NCBI GenBank assembly: GCA_003970805.2
Contig: CP051152.1
Span: 3,782,001 to 3,846,000, forward strand
Length of the DNA: 64,000 nt
Direction: 5' to 3'
Source: Undibacterium piscinae
GTDB taxonomy: Bacteria; Pseudomonadota; Gammaproteobacteria; Burkholderiales; Burkholderiaceae_D
Position 1 is the first letter of the stretch, and the number at the start of each line of letters is the position of its first letter. A program made the translations under genes and the position numbers. Positions 18,930 through 32,800 of the stretch are shown piece by piece. Below the pieces are notes generated by a model, which was given only the letters and a program-made list of their open reading frames with translations, was not told the DNA's origin and did no database searches.

Positions 18930-20576
18930 TTAGGATGCCAGTAATTCCCTGGCATGTTTACGGGTGGTTGGCGTGATCTCTATGCCACCCAGCATACGGG
19001 CGATTTCCTCTACCCTTTGTTTATTATCGAGCTTGGCTATGTGCGAGACGGTTTTGCTTTCATCGCTTGCCTTGCTTACCTCGAAGTGATGGTTAGCCTG
19101 ACTCGCCACTTGTGGCAAATGCGTGACGCACAATACCTGCCTATCTTGCCCCAGGCGTTTTAACAGGCGTCCGACCACTTCGGCCACACCACCACCGATA
19201 CCACTATCGACCTCATCAAAAATCAGGGTAGGGGTTGCCGTTGCGCAGGAAGTGATCACGGAAATGGCCAGTGAAATACGTGCCAGTTCGCCGCCTGAGG
19301 CGACTTTCGCCAGCGGACGGGCCTGCACTCCGGCATGTCCTGCCACCAGAAACTCTATCTGCTCAATCCCGGTCGCGCTCGCTTCGCCGGGTGTCAGTGC
19401 GATGGCGAAAGATCCGCCTGTCATGCTCAGTTCCTGCATGGCACTGGTGACCGACTTTGCCAGTGTTTGTGCGACGACGGCACGCGCCTGGCTGAGTTTT
19501 TTCGCTATCGCCAAATAATTCTGTTGCGCCTGATCTTCCTGAAGCTTTAGCGCAGCGATATCTGATACACCGGTTAATTGCTGAAGTTGGGTAGAGAGCG
19601 TCGCGTATTCCTGATGCAATAATTCGGGCGCGACATGAAAGCGCCTTGCCGTGGAGTGCAGTACTTCCACCCTGGCATCGACTTCGCGCAAACGCACAGG
19701 ATCAAGCTCGACCCGGCCCAGGTAGTCGTTCAGCGCATAAGCGCTTTCCTGTAGATTGATACGAGCCGAATCAAGTGCGTCGATCACGGGTGTCAAGGCC
19801 GGATCGAAAGCCTGCAGCTTGATTAATTTCTGATGCAGCGAAGTAAGCTGGGACAGCATAGGGTGCTCCGATTCCGAGATCAGATCAGATGCTTCCTGTG
19901 CGCCTTCTAGCAAGCTCGCTGCATGCGCCAGCCGGCTGTGTTCATGGCTGATGGCTTCCCATTCACCTGGTTTGACCTGCAATTTTTCCAGTTCGCCAAC
20001 TTGCCATTCCAGCCGTTCTTTTTCCAGTAAAAGATTTTTCGCATTGCTTTCAAACTGTTCGCGTTGCTTGCTGAGCGTACGCCATTGCCTGAACTGCGCG
20101 CTCACTTCCAGTACCTGAGGTTGCAGGCCGCCCTGCATGTCGAGCAGGTCGCGCTGGGCATCGGCTTTCAGCAAGGATTGGTGTGCATGTTGGCCGTGGA
20201 TATCCACCAGCAAGTCGCCCAGTTCGCGTAACTGCGATGCCGTGGCGCTGCTGCCGTTGATATAGGCCTTAGACCTGCCGGCATTGTCGATTACGCGCCT
20301 GAGCAGTAACTCTTGCTCAGGGTCGGAAAAATCATTTTTCTCCAGCCATGCGGCAGCCTGATCGTCAACTGAAAATGCGGCGCAGATATCCGCTTTGGCA
20401 GCACCTTCCCTGACCATGCTGGCGTCGCCGCGGCCACCCAGTGCCAGGGCTAAGGCATCGATCAAAATCGATTTGCCGGCACCAGTCTCTCCGGTAAATA
20501 CGGTAAACCCATTGGAAAATTCTAGTTCTATCGCATCAACGATAACAAAATCACGTATAGCAAGCGTGCGCAGCAT
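18930..20576 (-). CDS. recN: DNA repair protein RecN
   Basis: SMC-like ATPase of 548 residues used in double-strand break repair. Walker A (FTGETGAGKSILIDAL) lies near residue 30; a long coiled-coil-forming middle follows; the ABC signature (VASGGELARISLAI) and Walker B with D-loop (PTLIFDEVDSGIGG) lie near the C-terminus, ending in LPQVASQANHHFEV. Full length. No LexA box was confidently recognised in the 70-bp gap to nadK. Confidence 0.94.
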   Translation of the reverse strand: MLRTLAIRDFVIVDAIELEFSNGFTVFTGETGAGKSILIDALALALGGRGDASMVREGAAKADICAAFSVDDQAAAWLEKNDFSDPEQELLLRRVIDNAGRSKAYINGSSATASQLRELGDLLVDIHGQHAHQSLLKADAQRDLLDMQGGLQPQVLEVSAQFRQWRTLSKQREQFESNAKNLLLEKERLEWQVGELEKLQVKPGEWEAISHEHSRLAHAASLLEGAQEASDLISESEHPMLSQLTSLHQKLIKLQAFDPALTPVIDALDSARINLQESAYALNDYLGRVELDPVRLREVDARVEVLHSTARRFHVAPELLHQEYATLSTQLQQLTGVSDIAALKLQEDQAQQNYLAIAKKLSQARAVVAQTLAKSVTSAMQELSMTGGSFAIALTPGEASATGIEQIEFLVAGHAGVQARPLAKVASGGELARISLAISVITSCATATPTLIFDEVDSGIGGGVAEVVGRLLKRLGQDRQVLCVTHLPQVASQANHHFEVSKASDESKTVSHIAKLDNKQRVEEIARMLGGIEITPTTRKHARELLAS

Positions 20577-20649
20577 AAGTAGTGGAGGGTAGAAAGTTGG
20601 AGATAGTTGAAATGCGGAAAATCAGGATATTCTAATAACTATCGTTATT

Positions 20650-21543
20650 CTAACGTAAAGCGCCTTCCACGGATGGATACTCATTCCAGTGTAATTTTTC
20701 TCTCAAGGTATCGTAATAATTCCATCCCTTAGGATGCAAAAAGGTGACGGTATGGGCGGAGCGATTAATGATGATGCGGTCCTTGTACAGCAAACTGGCA
20801 AAGGACTGCATATCAAAGTTGACGCTAATGTCACGTCCTGCAACGATCTCTATGCAGATCTCGCTGGAATCAGGCAAAACGATAGGGCGGTTCGATAGTG
20901 CGTGCGGTGCGATTGGCACCATCACGATGCCCGATAAGCTAGGGTGTAGCAAAGGTCCGCCGGCGGAAAGGGAGTAAGCGGTAGAGCCGGTCGGCGTTGA
21001 GACTATCAGACCGTCGGAGCGCTGGTTATACATAAAGTGCTGGTCGACATCGACACGCAGTTCGACCATGCCTGAACCGGCACCGCGCGACACCACGATG
21101 TCGTTAAAGGCCATGCCGCTGAAAATCTGGTTGCCATCACGGATCACGATGGCCTGCAATAAGCTGCGCTGTTCAGAAACGCACTTTCCCTCCAGCATTT
21201 CGGTGATCACCGGTATCATCCGGTCGAGCGGGATGTCGGTGATGAAACCTAAGCGTCCCTGATTGATGCCGATCAGAGGCACATTGTAGGGCGCCAGTTG
21301 GCGCGCTATGCCCAGCATGGTGCCATCGCCGCCTAGTACGATGGCGGCATCGGCGAATTTGCCTATCTCAGGCGCACCCATCTGGTTAAAATTCTTGAGC
21401 TCCATGTTGAGCGCCGTTTCTGCTTCGAGCACGACGGTGTGCCCGGCATTCGCGAGAAAATTGGCCAGTTCTATTAAAGATTCGGTAATGCCTGGTGCAT
21501 TGTACTTACCGACTAGTGCTATCGTTTTTACAGAAGAAGTCAT
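20650..21543 (-). CDS. nadK: NAD kinase
   Basis: A 297-residue ATP-NAD kinase producing NADP. The catalytic GGDGTMLG motif (about residue 72) and the conserved [31 protein letters not shown] block are intact. Lies upstream of recN on the same strand, a common arrangement, and is divergent from the HAD hydrolase gene. Confidence 0.94.
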   Translation of the reverse strand: MTSSVKTIALVGKYNAPGITESLIELANFLANAGHTVVLEAETALNMELKNFNQMGAPEIGKFADAAIVLGGDGTMLGIARQLAPYNVPLIGINQGRLGFITDIPLDRMIPVITEMLEGKCVSEQRSLLQAIVIRDGNQIFSGMAFNDIVVSRGAGSGMVELRVDVDQHFMYNQRSDGLIVSTPTGSTAYSLSAGGPLLHPSLSGIVMVPIAPHALSNRPIVLPDSSEICIEIVAGRDISVNFDMQSFASLLYKDRIIINRSAHTVTFLHPKGWNYYDTLREKLHWNEYPSVEGALR

Positions 21544-21622
21544 AAAGTACGAGGATTGATCGCATGGATGAGCCAGATTAGAACATAATTACTGAAGTTT
21601 TGAATATCAAATGTGAGTAAGT

Positions 21623-22309
21623 ATGAGTATAAAGGCCGTGCTGTTTGATCTGGATGACACTTTGTGGCCGGTTGCGCCCGTCATCATGCAGGCAGAATTG
21701 AGTTTGCATCAATGGATGACGCTGAATGCGCCGCAAGTGACGCAAACTTATTCGATTGAGGATTTACGCAAAAAACGCAATGATCTGGTGAGTAGCGATC
21801 CTCGTTTTACATATGACTTATGGGCGCTCAGGCATACCTTGCTCCGTGGCGTATTTAATGAGTTTGGCGTGGACCCGGGCAAAGCTGATCAGGCCATGGC
21901 GGTGTTTGCCGACGCCCGCAATCAGGTGCAGTTATATGAGGATGTGATACCGGCATTGCATGTGCTGCAGCAAACCGTGGCATTGGGTTCTATATCGAAT
22001 GGTTTTGCCGACTTGCAGAAAATCGGACTGGCCCCACATTTCAAGATATCGCTGGCGGCACATAGTTTTGGTTGCGCTAAACCTGATCCACGCATTTTTA
22101 GGGCCGCCTGTGATGGACTCAATTTATTGCCGCATCAGGTCTTGTTTGTCGGCGATGATTTGATGCTTGATGTGCACGCCGCCCAACAGGTCGGTATGCA
22201 AGGGATCTGGATGAATCGTCGCCAGTTACTACTGCAAGATCTGCCGCAGCGCCACGTGATGCCGGATGCCGTCATTACTAATTTGCATGAAATCCTGGAT
22301 TATTTATAA
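21623..22309 (+). CDS. HAD-superfamily hydrolase
   Basis: A 228-residue haloacid dehalogenase-type phosphatase. Motif I is LFDLDDTLW (nucleophile Asp near residue 9), motif II SISNG, motif III lysine region CAKPDPRIF, and motif IV FVGDDLMLDVHAAQQVG. The helical cap lies between motifs I and II. Substrate cannot be told. Next to nadK and hrcA. Confidence 0.88.
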   Translation: MSIKAVLFDLDDTLWPVAPVIMQAELSLHQWMTLNAPQVTQTYSIEDLRKKRNDLVSSDPRFTYDLWALRHTLLRGVFNEFGVDPGKADQAMAVFADARNQVQLYEDVIPALHVLQQTVALGSISNGFADLQKIGLAPHFKISLAAHSFGCAKPDPRIFRAACDGLNLLPHQVLFVGDDLMLDVHAAQQVGMQGIWMNRRQLLLQDLPQRHVMPDAVITNLHEILDYL

Positions 22310-22344
22310 ATGCGGGTTTGAAGTAGCGCAAGCGATGCTATCAA

Positions 22345-22376
22345 TTGTGAAATTTTTATACCTTTAATCCCCATAC
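22345..22376 (+). promoter_or_regulatory. Candidate heat-shock (sigma-32-like) promoter of hrcA
   Basis: TTGTGAAA at 22345-22352 and CCCCATAC at 22369-22376, separated by 16 bp, resemble the sigma-32 -35 and -10 elements. hrcA starts 18 nt later. No CIRCE inverted repeat was seen here. Confidence 0.35.
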
Positions 22377-22393
22377 TTGCCTAAACTAATCTT

Positions 22394-23413
22394 ATGCAAC
22401 TTGATACACGCGCACAAACTCTGTTGAAAGCTCTGGTTGAACGGTATATTGCCGATGGGCAGCCGGTCGGTTCGCGCGCCTTGTCACAAATTTCCGGTCT
22501 TGAATTGTCGCCCGCCACTATCCGCAATGTGATGGCCGATCTGGAGCATATGGGGTTTGTCGCCAGCCCGCATACTTCTGCAGGAAGGGTTCCGACGCCG
22601 CGTGGTTACCGGGTATTTGTCGACCAGCTTTTGACGGTGCAGCTAATAGATGAGGCGGCTTTGGAGTCACGTCTGCAATCGCGTATTTTCTCTACGCCGC
22701 CGCAGAAAATTATTGCTAATGCCGCGCAGGTGTTATCGTCATTGTCGCAATTTGCCGGAGTGGTGATGACCGCACGGCAAGAATCGATTTTCCAGCAGGT
22801 GGAGTTTTTGCGCTTATCCGAAAAACGTATCCTGCTGGTGGTGGTGACGCCGTCTGGCGAAGTCCATAATCGCTTGTTGCTGACGGCGGTGGACTATAAT
22901 CCGTCGCAGTTGGTGCAGGCAGCCAATTATCTGAATCAAAATTTCGGAGGCTTGAGTTTTGATGATGCCCGCCTTCGCATTAATGGTGAGTTGCGCCAGT
23001 TGCAGGACGATATGTCTAGGTTGATGCAGGCTGCAGTTGAAGCCGGTAGTGATGCCATGTCGGAAAAAGAAGAGGACGTGGTGATTTCGGGTGAGCGCAA
23101 TCTGCTTAACGTGGCTGATCTGTCGTCGAACATGACATCCTTGCGCAAGCTATTTGATATGTTTGAGCAAAAAACTGGCCTGATGCAGTTGCTCGATATG
23201 TCCAGCAAAGCTACCGGGGTGCAGATTTTTATCGGTGGCGAGTCCAATCTTGTACCTATGGATGAGATGAGTATCGTTACCGCGCCCTATGAAGTTAATG
23301 GTAAAATCGTCGGAACATTAGGGGTAATAGGGCCGACCCGCATGGCTTACGAACGTGTGATTCCGATTGTCGATATTACGGCAAAACTTTTGTCTAACGC
23401 ACTTAGTCACTAA
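22394..23413 (+). CDS. hrcA: Heat-inducible transcription repressor HrcA
   Basis: A 339-residue HrcA. An N-terminal winged helix ([38 protein letters not shown]) binds CIRCE operators in front of groESL/dnaKJ. The central dimerisation and GAF-like domain follows, ending in [19 protein letters not shown] and [18 protein letters not shown]. Full length and typical. Convergent chaperone genes are not in the window. Confidence 0.95.
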   Translation: MQLDTRAQTLLKALVERYIADGQPVGSRALSQISGLELSPATIRNVMADLEHMGFVASPHTSAGRVPTPRGYRVFVDQLLTVQLIDEAALESRLQSRIFSTPPQKIIANAAQVLSSLSQFAGVVMTARQESIFQQVEFLRLSEKRILLVVVTPSGEVHNRLLLTAVDYNPSQLVQAANYLNQNFGGLSFDDARLRINGELRQLQDDMSRLMQAAVEAGSDAMSEKEEDVVISGERNLLNVADLSSNMTSLRKLFDMFEQKTGLMQLLDMSSKATGVQIFIGGESNLVPMDEMSIVTAPYEVNGKIVGTLGVIGPTRMAYERVIPIVDITAKLLSNALSH

Positions 23414-23421
23414 GCAAATTT

Positions 23422-23818
23422 ATGGCAAATAACAAAGATATTTCGATATTGATCGTTGATGACAGCGATATAACCCGTGAAACTCTCAGGGTTATTTTGC
23501 GCAGTGAAGATTACAACGTCGTTGGTGAAGCCACCGATGGTGACGTGGCGCACGAAATGGCAATCAAGCTCAAACCCAGCATTATTTTGCTTGATGTCGT
23601 GATGCCGAAAGTGAGCGGACTGGAGGGCTTTGAAGAGTATTAAGTTAGTCATGCCTGAAGTGCTGGTCTTGATGGTGACGGCAAATAAGGATCAGGACAC
23701 GGTAGCGGAGGCTGTGAGTGCTGGCATCAGCGGTTACATCGTGAAACCATTTAATGCGAAAAAAGTACTTGATGCGGTCGAACAGGTTGCGATGAAAATT
23801 CGTTCACATCGCCATTAG
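23422..23818 (+). pseudogene. CheY-like response regulator, frameshifted as given
   Basis: Receiver-only protein split in two frames. The first (23422-23643) reads ISILIVDDSDITRETL and the phosphoacceptor in IILLDVVMPKVSGLEG. The second continues KSIKLVMPEVLVLMVTANKDQ and GYIVKPFNAKKVLDAV. The frame breaks at GGC TTT GAA: one T too many (TTT at 23629-23631, expected TT). Removing it gives GLKSIKLV and a 131-residue receiver. It starts 8 nt after hrcA. No cognate kinase is adjacent. Its function is unknown. Confidence 0.82.
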
Positions 23819-23863
23819 TAATGTCTGACCGCTAGTTTGTACTCTGATTATCTAAAGTGGTAT

Positions 23864-24301
23864 TCAGGCTTTACGATTTTTGGGGCCGCATCCTGGTTTT
23901 GCGCAGTAGCCATAGAGAGCCAAAGCGTGATCTGAGATGGTGAAGCCTTTTTTGTCAGCAATCGCCTGCTGTCTTCGTTCGATTTCTTCGTCGTAAAACT
24001 CTTCTACCATGCCGCAATTGAGGCAAACCAGGTGGTCGTGATGGGAGCCTTCATTTAATTCAAAAATTGCCTTGCCAGTCTCAAAATGATTGCGATGCAG
24101 TAAGCCAGCCTGTTCAAACTGAGTCAGTACCCGATACACGGTAGCTAAACCGACATCCATATTTTCATTGAGCAGGATCTTATAGACATCTTCCGCTGTC
24201 AAATGGCGAACTGTGCTGCTTTGGAAAATTTCCAGGATTTTCAGGCGTGGCAAAGTTGCCTTTAATCCGCTAGCTTTAAGATTGGGAGTGCTATTCGTCA
24301 T
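23864..24301 (-). CDS. fur: Ferric uptake regulator Fur
   Basis: A 145-residue Fur-family metalloregulator. The N-terminal winged helix ([47 protein letters not shown]) is followed by the metal-binding [11 protein letters not shown] and the C-terminal Cys pair CAKPGCG. Sequence and the divergent bamE neighbour identify Fur proper rather than Zur or PerR. The 125-bp divergent spacer should hold both promoters; I did not identify a convincing Fur box. Confidence 0.93.
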   Translation of the reverse strand: MTNSTPNLKASGLKATLPRLKILEIFQSSTVRHLTAEDVYKILLNENMDVGLATVYRVLTQFEQAGLLHRNHFETGKAIFELNEGSHHDHLVCLNCGMVEEFYDEEIERRQQAIADKKGFTISDHALALYGYCAKPGCGPKNRKA

Positions 24302-24426
24302 GTTTTCGGTAAAAGAATTACTATCTGCTTTATGATATAGGGTTTTGGCGTCTGCTTATATTTATATCGCCATCTTATATTAAATTTTCGGTCCCTACAT
24401 TTTTGCTCAATATTTTGAGGTTATTT

Positions 24427-24960
24427 ATGCGATTGTTGTTTCGTAAAACATCCCAGCACAAGCTTGGCGCCTTGCTAGGGCTTGCGCTGGCTGTCTGTTT
24501 ATCTGGTTGTACCTCAAAGAATCCTTTACTGAAGGATGCGCCAGCGGTAAGTGCCGACGCCCAAGGCACTCAGGTGATTGCGCCCACAGGCTTAAATAAG
24601 TTGTTTGGCTATATCTCGCCGTATCGCATGACGATACAACAGGGTAATTTTGTTTCGCAGGAAATGATTTCCCAGTTGAAAAATGGTATGACGCGTGAAC
24701 AGGTGCGTTTTTTGCTCGGTACCGCTTTGTTAACCGATATGTTTCATGAGGATCGATGGGATTACCCTTTCCGTTTGCTCAAGCCGAATGGCGAATTGGT
24801 GACTAGCCGCGTTACCGTTTTCTTTAAAAGCAATACCGTAGAGCGCTTTGAGGGCGGTAATTTACCTACTGAAAAAGACTATCTGGCGCATATCAGCACT
24901 TCCGCGATAGGTATGAAAGCGGAGTCGTCCCTGGATCTTGAAGCACCCAAGAAAAAATAG
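24427..24960 (+). CDS. bamE: Outer membrane assembly lipoprotein BamE
   Basis: A 177-residue lipoprotein of the BAM complex (SmpA/OmlA). ATG 24427 follows TTGAGG and starts a lipoprotein signal ending in the lipobox LSGC. The BamE domain contains RMTIQQGNFVSQEMISQLKNGMTREQVRFLLGTALLTDMFHEDRWDYPF in continuous conserved order (mature residues about 60-110). The C-terminal tail is lysine-rich. Divergent from fur and followed by dapB. Confidence 0.93.
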   Translation: MRLLFRKTSQHKLGALLGLALAVCLSGCTSKNPLLKDAPAVSADAQGTQVIAPTGLNKLFGYISPYRMTIQQGNFVSQEMISQLKNGMTREQVRFLLGTALLTDMFHEDRWDYPFRLLKPNGELVTSRVTVFFKSNTVERFEGGNLPTEKDYLAHISTSAIGMKAESSLDLEAPKKK

Positions 24961-24990
24961 TACAAATAGTACGCATACTCCAAATAGTAC
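24955..24990. repeat. AAATAGTAC repeats in the bamE-dapB gap
   Basis: AAATAGTAC occurs at 24955-24963, 24964-24972 and 24982-24990, starting in the last bamE codons. It resembles the GTAC-containing arrays at 17716 and 33891. Confidence 0.7.
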
Positions 24991-24996
24991 GAATAG

Positions 24997-25818
<822 letters not shown>

Positions 25819-25842
25819 ACCCGGACTATCGAAAGCCTGATC

Positions 25843-26499
25843 ATGCCATCTGCGATCGCACAATATTGGATACAGGGAGATGCGATTAGCCATCTGGTTG
25901 CCGGTCTGTTGCTGATCATGTCGCTACTGAGTTGGTATACCATTTTGTCCAAGGCGTGGTCATTTTGGCGGATCCGGGCCGCGGCGCCAAGTTTGGCGGT
26001 GTTTTGGACCGCACCCAGCAATGATGATGCCCTGGCTCTGCTCAGTCTTGCGGATAAAGAGGAAATCTTCGCTCCGCTGGCGCGGCATGGCATGAGTGCC
26101 GCCAGTCCAGCTAACCGGACTGCGTCCTTGAATGCGAATGCTCAAATATCTGACCTCATTACCAGGGTGCTGCGGCAAGAGATGAATCGTGTGACGGTCA
26201 AGCTGGAAGCAGGCTTGATTTTATTGGCATCTATCGGTGCAACCGCCCCGTTTGTCGGTTTGCTGGGGACGGTGTGGGGTATCTATCATGCGCTGACGGC
26301 AGTGGCTGGCTCCGGAACCATGCAGATCGATCAGGTTGCCGGTCCGGTCGGTGAGGCGCTGATCATGACCGCACTTGGGCTGTTAGTGGCGATTCCTGCG
26401 GTATTGGCATATAACGCTTTCAATCGCATCAATCGGATTACTTTTGCTGAGTTGGATGCTTTCGCTTATGACTTACGTACGCATCTGACACCGAAGTAG
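25843..26499 (+). CDS. MotA/TolQ/ExbB-family proton channel protein
   Basis: A 218-residue inner-membrane protein with three transmembrane segments (about 18-38, 122-145, 165-190). It carries the family signature ASIGATAPFVGLLGTVWGIYHAL and GEALIMTALGLLVAIPAVLAYNAF. With the ExbD-like protein downstream it forms the proton-motive-force-driven stator pair that energises TonB or Tol partners. No tonB, tolA or tolB is adjacent, so ExbB versus TolQ cannot be settled. Confidence 0.85.
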   Translation: MPSAIAQYWIQGDAISHLVAGLLLIMSLLSWYTILSKAWSFWRIRAAAPSLAVFWTAPSNDDALALLSLADKEEIFAPLARHGMSAASPANRTASLNANAQISDLITRVLRQEMNRVTVKLEAGLILLASIGATAPFVGLLGTVWGIYHALTAVAGSGTMQIDQVAGPVGEALIMTALGLLVAIPAVLAYNAFNRINRITFAELDAFAYDLRTHLTPK

Positions 26500-26527
26500 A
26501 TATTTAAGCTGAAGAGGAAGGCGGGTT

Positions 26528-26971
26528 ATGGCTTTTGGGAAATTTAGCGATACGGCGGGGCGCAGTTCGCTGGCGACGATGTCGGATATTAATGTCACTC
26601 CCATGGTCGACGTGATGTTGGTGTTGCTGATTATTTTCATTATCACAGCTCCACTCTTGAACCATTCGATTCAGCTTGATTTACCCAAGGCGCAAGCGCA
26701 AGCCGCTCCGCAACAGCCGCACACCGTCACGCTTTCCTTTGATGCCCAGGGCGTCTTCTACTGGAATGCCGAGCAAGTCAGCTTTGCAGAGCTGGACTCC
26801 CGTTTATCTTTGATGGGCAAGACTATGCCGCAAGCGCAGTTGCAATTGCGCGCCGACAAGGCCACGCAATATGAAGTCATCGCACAAGTAATGGCCGCAG
26901 CGCAGGCTCAGGGCATTAGTAAAATTGGCTTCATCACGCAAGCCACCACTCCCGCACCGGAGAAAAAATAG
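26528..26971 (+). CDS. ExbD/TolR-family protein
   Basis: A 147-residue protein with one N-terminal transmembrane helix. That helix contains the functional aspartate of the family (DINVTPMVDVMLVLLIIF), followed by a periplasmic domain (LRADKATQYEVIAQVMAAAQAQGISKIGFIT). Partner of the ExbB-like protein 28 nt upstream; start ATG 26528 follows GAGGAAGG. Confidence 0.87.
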   Translation: MAFGKFSDTAGRSSLATMSDINVTPMVDVMLVLLIIFIITAPLLNHSIQLDLPKAQAQAAPQQPHTVTLSFDAQGVFYWNAEQVSFAELDSRLSLMGKTMPQAQLQLRADKATQYEVIAQVMAAAQAQGISKIGFITQATTPAPEKK

Positions 26972-27073
26972 AGTAAGCCTGCAATCCTTCGGTTTTTCCG
27001 TAAGCCCGCTAAGCAGTTATAATCCAAGGTTAATTGGAATTTTACGCAATTTATCTGTCATCGCCACTATTGA

Positions 27074-29734
<2,661 letters not shown>

Positions 29735-29735
<1 letters not shown>

Positions 29736-30250
29736 TGAAGCAATCCGCCCATCCTATCCGCAAGTCGCTGAGCCTTATCAGCATCCTTTGTATGTTGCTG
29801 ATGTTGACGGCTTGCGGCTTTGCCTTGCGCGGTGCCGTGGCGTTTCCGTTTAACAGTATTTTTATCGGCTTGCCCCTCAATTCCCCTTTGGGTGGTGAGC
29901 TGAAACGGAATATCCGTTCCAGCGGTCAGACCACGATTGCGGCAGATGCCAAAAGCGCCGATGTGGCGCTTGAGGTATTGGGCGAAACCCGTGAAAAAGT
30001 CATACTCTCGTATAACAGCCAAGGCCGCGCCCGTGAATACAATCTGCTCTATAACTTCCGGTTTCGGGTGGTTGATAAAGACGGTAAGGAAGTGCTGACA
30101 CCTACGGGAATTTCGTTAAAACGTACGATCAGTTTTAACGAATCACAAGTCTTGGCGAAAGAGTCGGAAGAAGTCTTGCTCTACCGAGACATGCAGAGCG
30201 ATCTGGTGCAACAGATCATGCGCCGTCTCGCTGTCCTGAAAATGGATTAG
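29735..30250 (+). CDS. lptE: LPS-assembly lipoprotein LptE
   Basis: A 171-residue outer-membrane lipoprotein that plugs the LptD barrel. N-terminal signal with lipobox LTAC followed by GFALRGAVAFPF, the classical LptE/RlpB start. The core contains SYNSQGRAREYNLLYNFRFRVVDKDG (in two conserved strands). It overlaps the leuS stop by one base and precedes holA by 4 nt, the usual leuS-lptE-holA order. Confidence 0.92.
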
Positions 30251-30254
30251 TCTC

Positions 30255-31271
30255 ATGCAATTGCGCTTTGATGCGGTTGACGCTCATCTGTCCAAAGGTC
30301 TGGCTCCGCTGTATGTGATCACCAGTGACGAACATTTGCTGGCGCTGGAAACGGCGGACAAAATTCGTCGCGTGGCGAAGGCTCAGGGTTTTTTCGAACG
30401 GGATATCCTGACGGTAGAGCGTAGCTTTAAATGGGGCGCATTGCTGGCGGCGAATCAGTCGCAATCTCTGTTTGGCGATAAAAAGCTAATCGACTTGCGG
30501 ATTCCTACCGGCAAACCAGGCAAGGATGGCGGCGCCGCATTGCAAGAATATATTGCCAAACTATCGCCGGATAACCTGACCTTAATCACCTTGCCCAAGC
30601 TTGACTGGGCTACCCAAAAAGCGGCGTGGGTCAATAGTCTCCAGCAAACTGCCGTGTATATCGATATTCCCCTGGTGGAGCGGGCTCAGTTGCCGGGTTG
30701 GATTTCTCAGCGCTTGTCAGCGCAAGGACAAAGCACGGATAGGCAGAGTCTCGATTTTATCGCGGATAGGGTGGAAGGTAATTTGCTGGCGGCGCATCAG
30801 GAAATACAAAAACTAGGCTTGCTGCACCCGCAAGGCAAGCTCAGTTTTGAAGTGATTCACGATGCGGTGCTCAATGTGGCGCGCTACGATGTGTTCAAGC
30901 TTAACGAAGCGATGCTGGCGGGGGATGTGAGTCGCCTGGTACGTATGCTGGAAGGTTTGAAGGGGGAGGGCGAAGCGCTGCCCTTGGTATTATGGGCGGT
31001 GGCGGAAGAGTTACGTACTTTACTCAAACTCAAGGCCGGAATGGTACAAGGCCGGCCTTTGGGTGTCATGCTGAAAGAATACCGGATCTGGGGTCCCAGA
31101 GAAAAGCTGATGGAGCCTGCCTTGCGGCGCGTCAGTTTAGCGACGCTGGAGGCGGCGCTACAGGAGGCGGCGCAAGTTGATAAGATGGTCAAGGGCTTAC
31201 GTGCCAAGGCGTTTGCCGGTGATGCGTGGGATGCCTTGCTGCAATTGGGTTTGCGCGTGGCGCGGGCATAA
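30255..31271 (+). CDS. holA: DNA polymerase III delta subunit HolA
   Basis: A 338-residue clamp-loader subunit that opens the beta clamp. The N-terminal domain begins MQLRFDAVDAHL and has PLYVITSDEHLLALETADKIRR. The middle AAA+-like domain (FGDKKLIDLRIPTGKPGKDG, LTLITLPKLDWATQKAAW) and the C-terminal helical collar (LRTLLKLKAGM, KGLRAKAFAGDAWDALLQL) match HolA. Normal length. Confidence 0.93.
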   Translation: MQLRFDAVDAHLSKGLAPLYVITSDEHLLALETADKIRRVAKAQGFFERDILTVERSFKWGALLAANQSQSLFGDKKLIDLRIPTGKPGKDGGAALQEYIAKLSPDNLTLITLPKLDWATQKAAWVNSLQQTAVYIDIPLVERAQLPGWISQRLSAQGQSTDRQSLDFIADRVEGNLLAAHQEIQKLGLLHPQGKLSFEVIHDAVLNVARYDVFKLNEAMLAGDVSRLVRMLEGLKGEGEALPLVLWAVAEELRTLLKLKAGMVQGRPLGVMLKEYRIWGPREKLMEPALRRVSLATLEAALQEAAQVDKMVKGLRAKAFAGDAWDALLQLGLRVARA

Positions 31272-31444
31272 ATCATCAACGCAATTGTGTTGGCCGCTTT
31301 GCAGTCGCGCTCTCTCTTCCTGTGATAAATGGAGGGGGTATGCTTAAAAATACCTCAATTTCCCCCGTATCTATTGCCCCTCTTGCATATACACGGTGGA
31401 GTATTTGATCTTCGCAGAAACGTTTTGAATAGCATTAAACATTA

Positions 31445-31470
31445 CTTCAGCATCATTCAGCATCATTCAG
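31445..31470. repeat. Short direct repeat upstream of proA
   Basis: CATCATTCAG occurs twice in tandem (31451-31470), preceded by a partial copy ending TTCAG. The holA-proA gap of about 225 bp holds no gene. Confidence 0.6.
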
Positions 31471-31498
31471 TGTAAATAAAATCAGTATGGAAGCCGAC

Positions 31499-32764
31499 AT
31501 GGATATCAAGCAATACATGAACGACCTGGGCATGCGCGCCCGTAAGGCCTCGCGTGCCATGGCAAAAGCCGACAGCGCCTCGAAGAACCGCGCTTTGTCC
31601 CTGATTGCTGCGGCGATCCGGCGTGAGGCGGGTGCCTTGCGCGCTGCCAATGAACTTGATCTGGCGGCGGCTAAGGCCAGTGGTATGGATGCCGCCATGC
31701 TTGATAGGCTGAGCCTGTCGGATAAGGCAATCGCCACCATGGCGCAAGGGCTGGAGCAAATTGTCAGCCTGTCTGATCCTATCGGTGAAATTTCGAATAT
31801 GAAGTATCGCCCTAGCGGCATACAAGTCGGTCAGATGCGTGTGCCACTCGGTGTTATCGGCATCATTTACGAGGCGCGTCCGAATGTCACGGTGGATGCG
31901 GCCGGCCTCTGTATCAAGAGCGGTAACGCAACCATCTTGCGCGGAGGTTCCGAGGCGATACATTGCAACCAGGCTTTGGCGAGCCTGGTCAAGGAAGGTT
32001 TGGCCGGTGCCGGCTTGCCGGCTGATGCGGTGCAAATCGTGGCAACTACCGACCGTGCTGCAGTCGGTGAATTGATTACCATGCCGCAGTATGTCGATGT
32101 GATCGTGCCTCGCGGCGGCAAGGGCTTGATCGAGCGCCTGATGCGTGAAGCCACGGTGCCTATGATCAAACATCTTGATGGGATTTGCCATGTGTACATC
32201 GACGCTAAGGCTGATTTGCAAAAGGCTATCGACGTAGCATTTAACGCCAAGTGTCATCGCTATGGCACCTGCAATACCATGGAAACCTTATTGGTGGCTC
32301 AGAGCGTTGCGGCTCAGGTTCTGCCTGCGCTGGCCAAATTATATGCAGAGCAGCAGGTGGAGTTGCGTTGCGATCCGGCTGCCGCAGCGATCCTGAACGG
32401 CTATCCGTATCTGGCAAACGCGACTGAAGAAGACTGGAGTACCGAATATCTGGCACCGATACTCGCCATTAAAGTGGTGGCGGATATGGATGAGGCAATT
32501 ACCCATATCAATGATTATTCGTCCAAACATACCGAAGCGATCATTACCGAAGACTATACTTTAGCTATGCGCTTCCTGCGTGAGGTCGATTCCGCTTCGG
32601 TGATGGTCAATGCCTCTACCCGCTTTGCCGATGGTTTCGAATATGGCTTGGGTGCCGAGATAGGTATTTCCAACGACAAACTGCATGCGCGCGGACCAGT
32701 CGGGCTGGAAGGGCTGACATCGTTGAAATACGTGGTGTTTGGTCACGGTGAAATTCGCCAATAG
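31499..32764 (+). CDS. proA: Gamma-glutamyl phosphate reductase ProA
   Basis: Proline-pathway enzyme of 421 residues, aldehyde-dehydrogenase fold. It shows [40 protein letters not shown] in conserved blocks, the catalytic cysteine in [13 protein letters not shown] and the C-terminal [19 protein letters not shown] 31499 has GGAAG 6 nt ahead and is preferred to ATG 31487. proB is not in the window. Confidence 0.94.
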   Translation: MDIKQYMNDLGMRARKASRAMAKADSASKNRALSLIAAAIRREAGALRAANELDLAAAKASGMDAAMLDRLSLSDKAIATMAQGLEQIVSLSDPIGEISNMKYRPSGIQVGQMRVPLGVIGIIYEARPNVTVDAAGLCIKSGNATILRGGSEAIHCNQALASLVKEGLAGAGLPADAVQIVATTDRAAVGELITMPQYVDVIVPRGGKGLIERLMREATVPMIKHLDGICHVYIDAKADLQKAIDVAFNAKCHRYGTCNTMETLLVAQSVAAQVLPALAKLYAEQQVELRCDPAAAAILNGYPYLANATEEDWSTEYLAPILAIKVVADMDEAITHINDYSSKHTEAIITEDYTLAMRFLREVDSASVMVNASTRFADGFEYGLGAEIGISNDKLHARGPVGLEGLTSLKYVVFGHGEIRQ

Positions 32765-32800
32765 ATTAACCGCTGCTTAACTGTTTTTAATAGGAAGACT

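Noticed and set aside
25843..26971. Tol-Pal operon assignment for the ExbB/ExbD pair
   Set aside because: tolA, tolB and pal are not adjacent and the genes are followed by leuS, so only the family is named.
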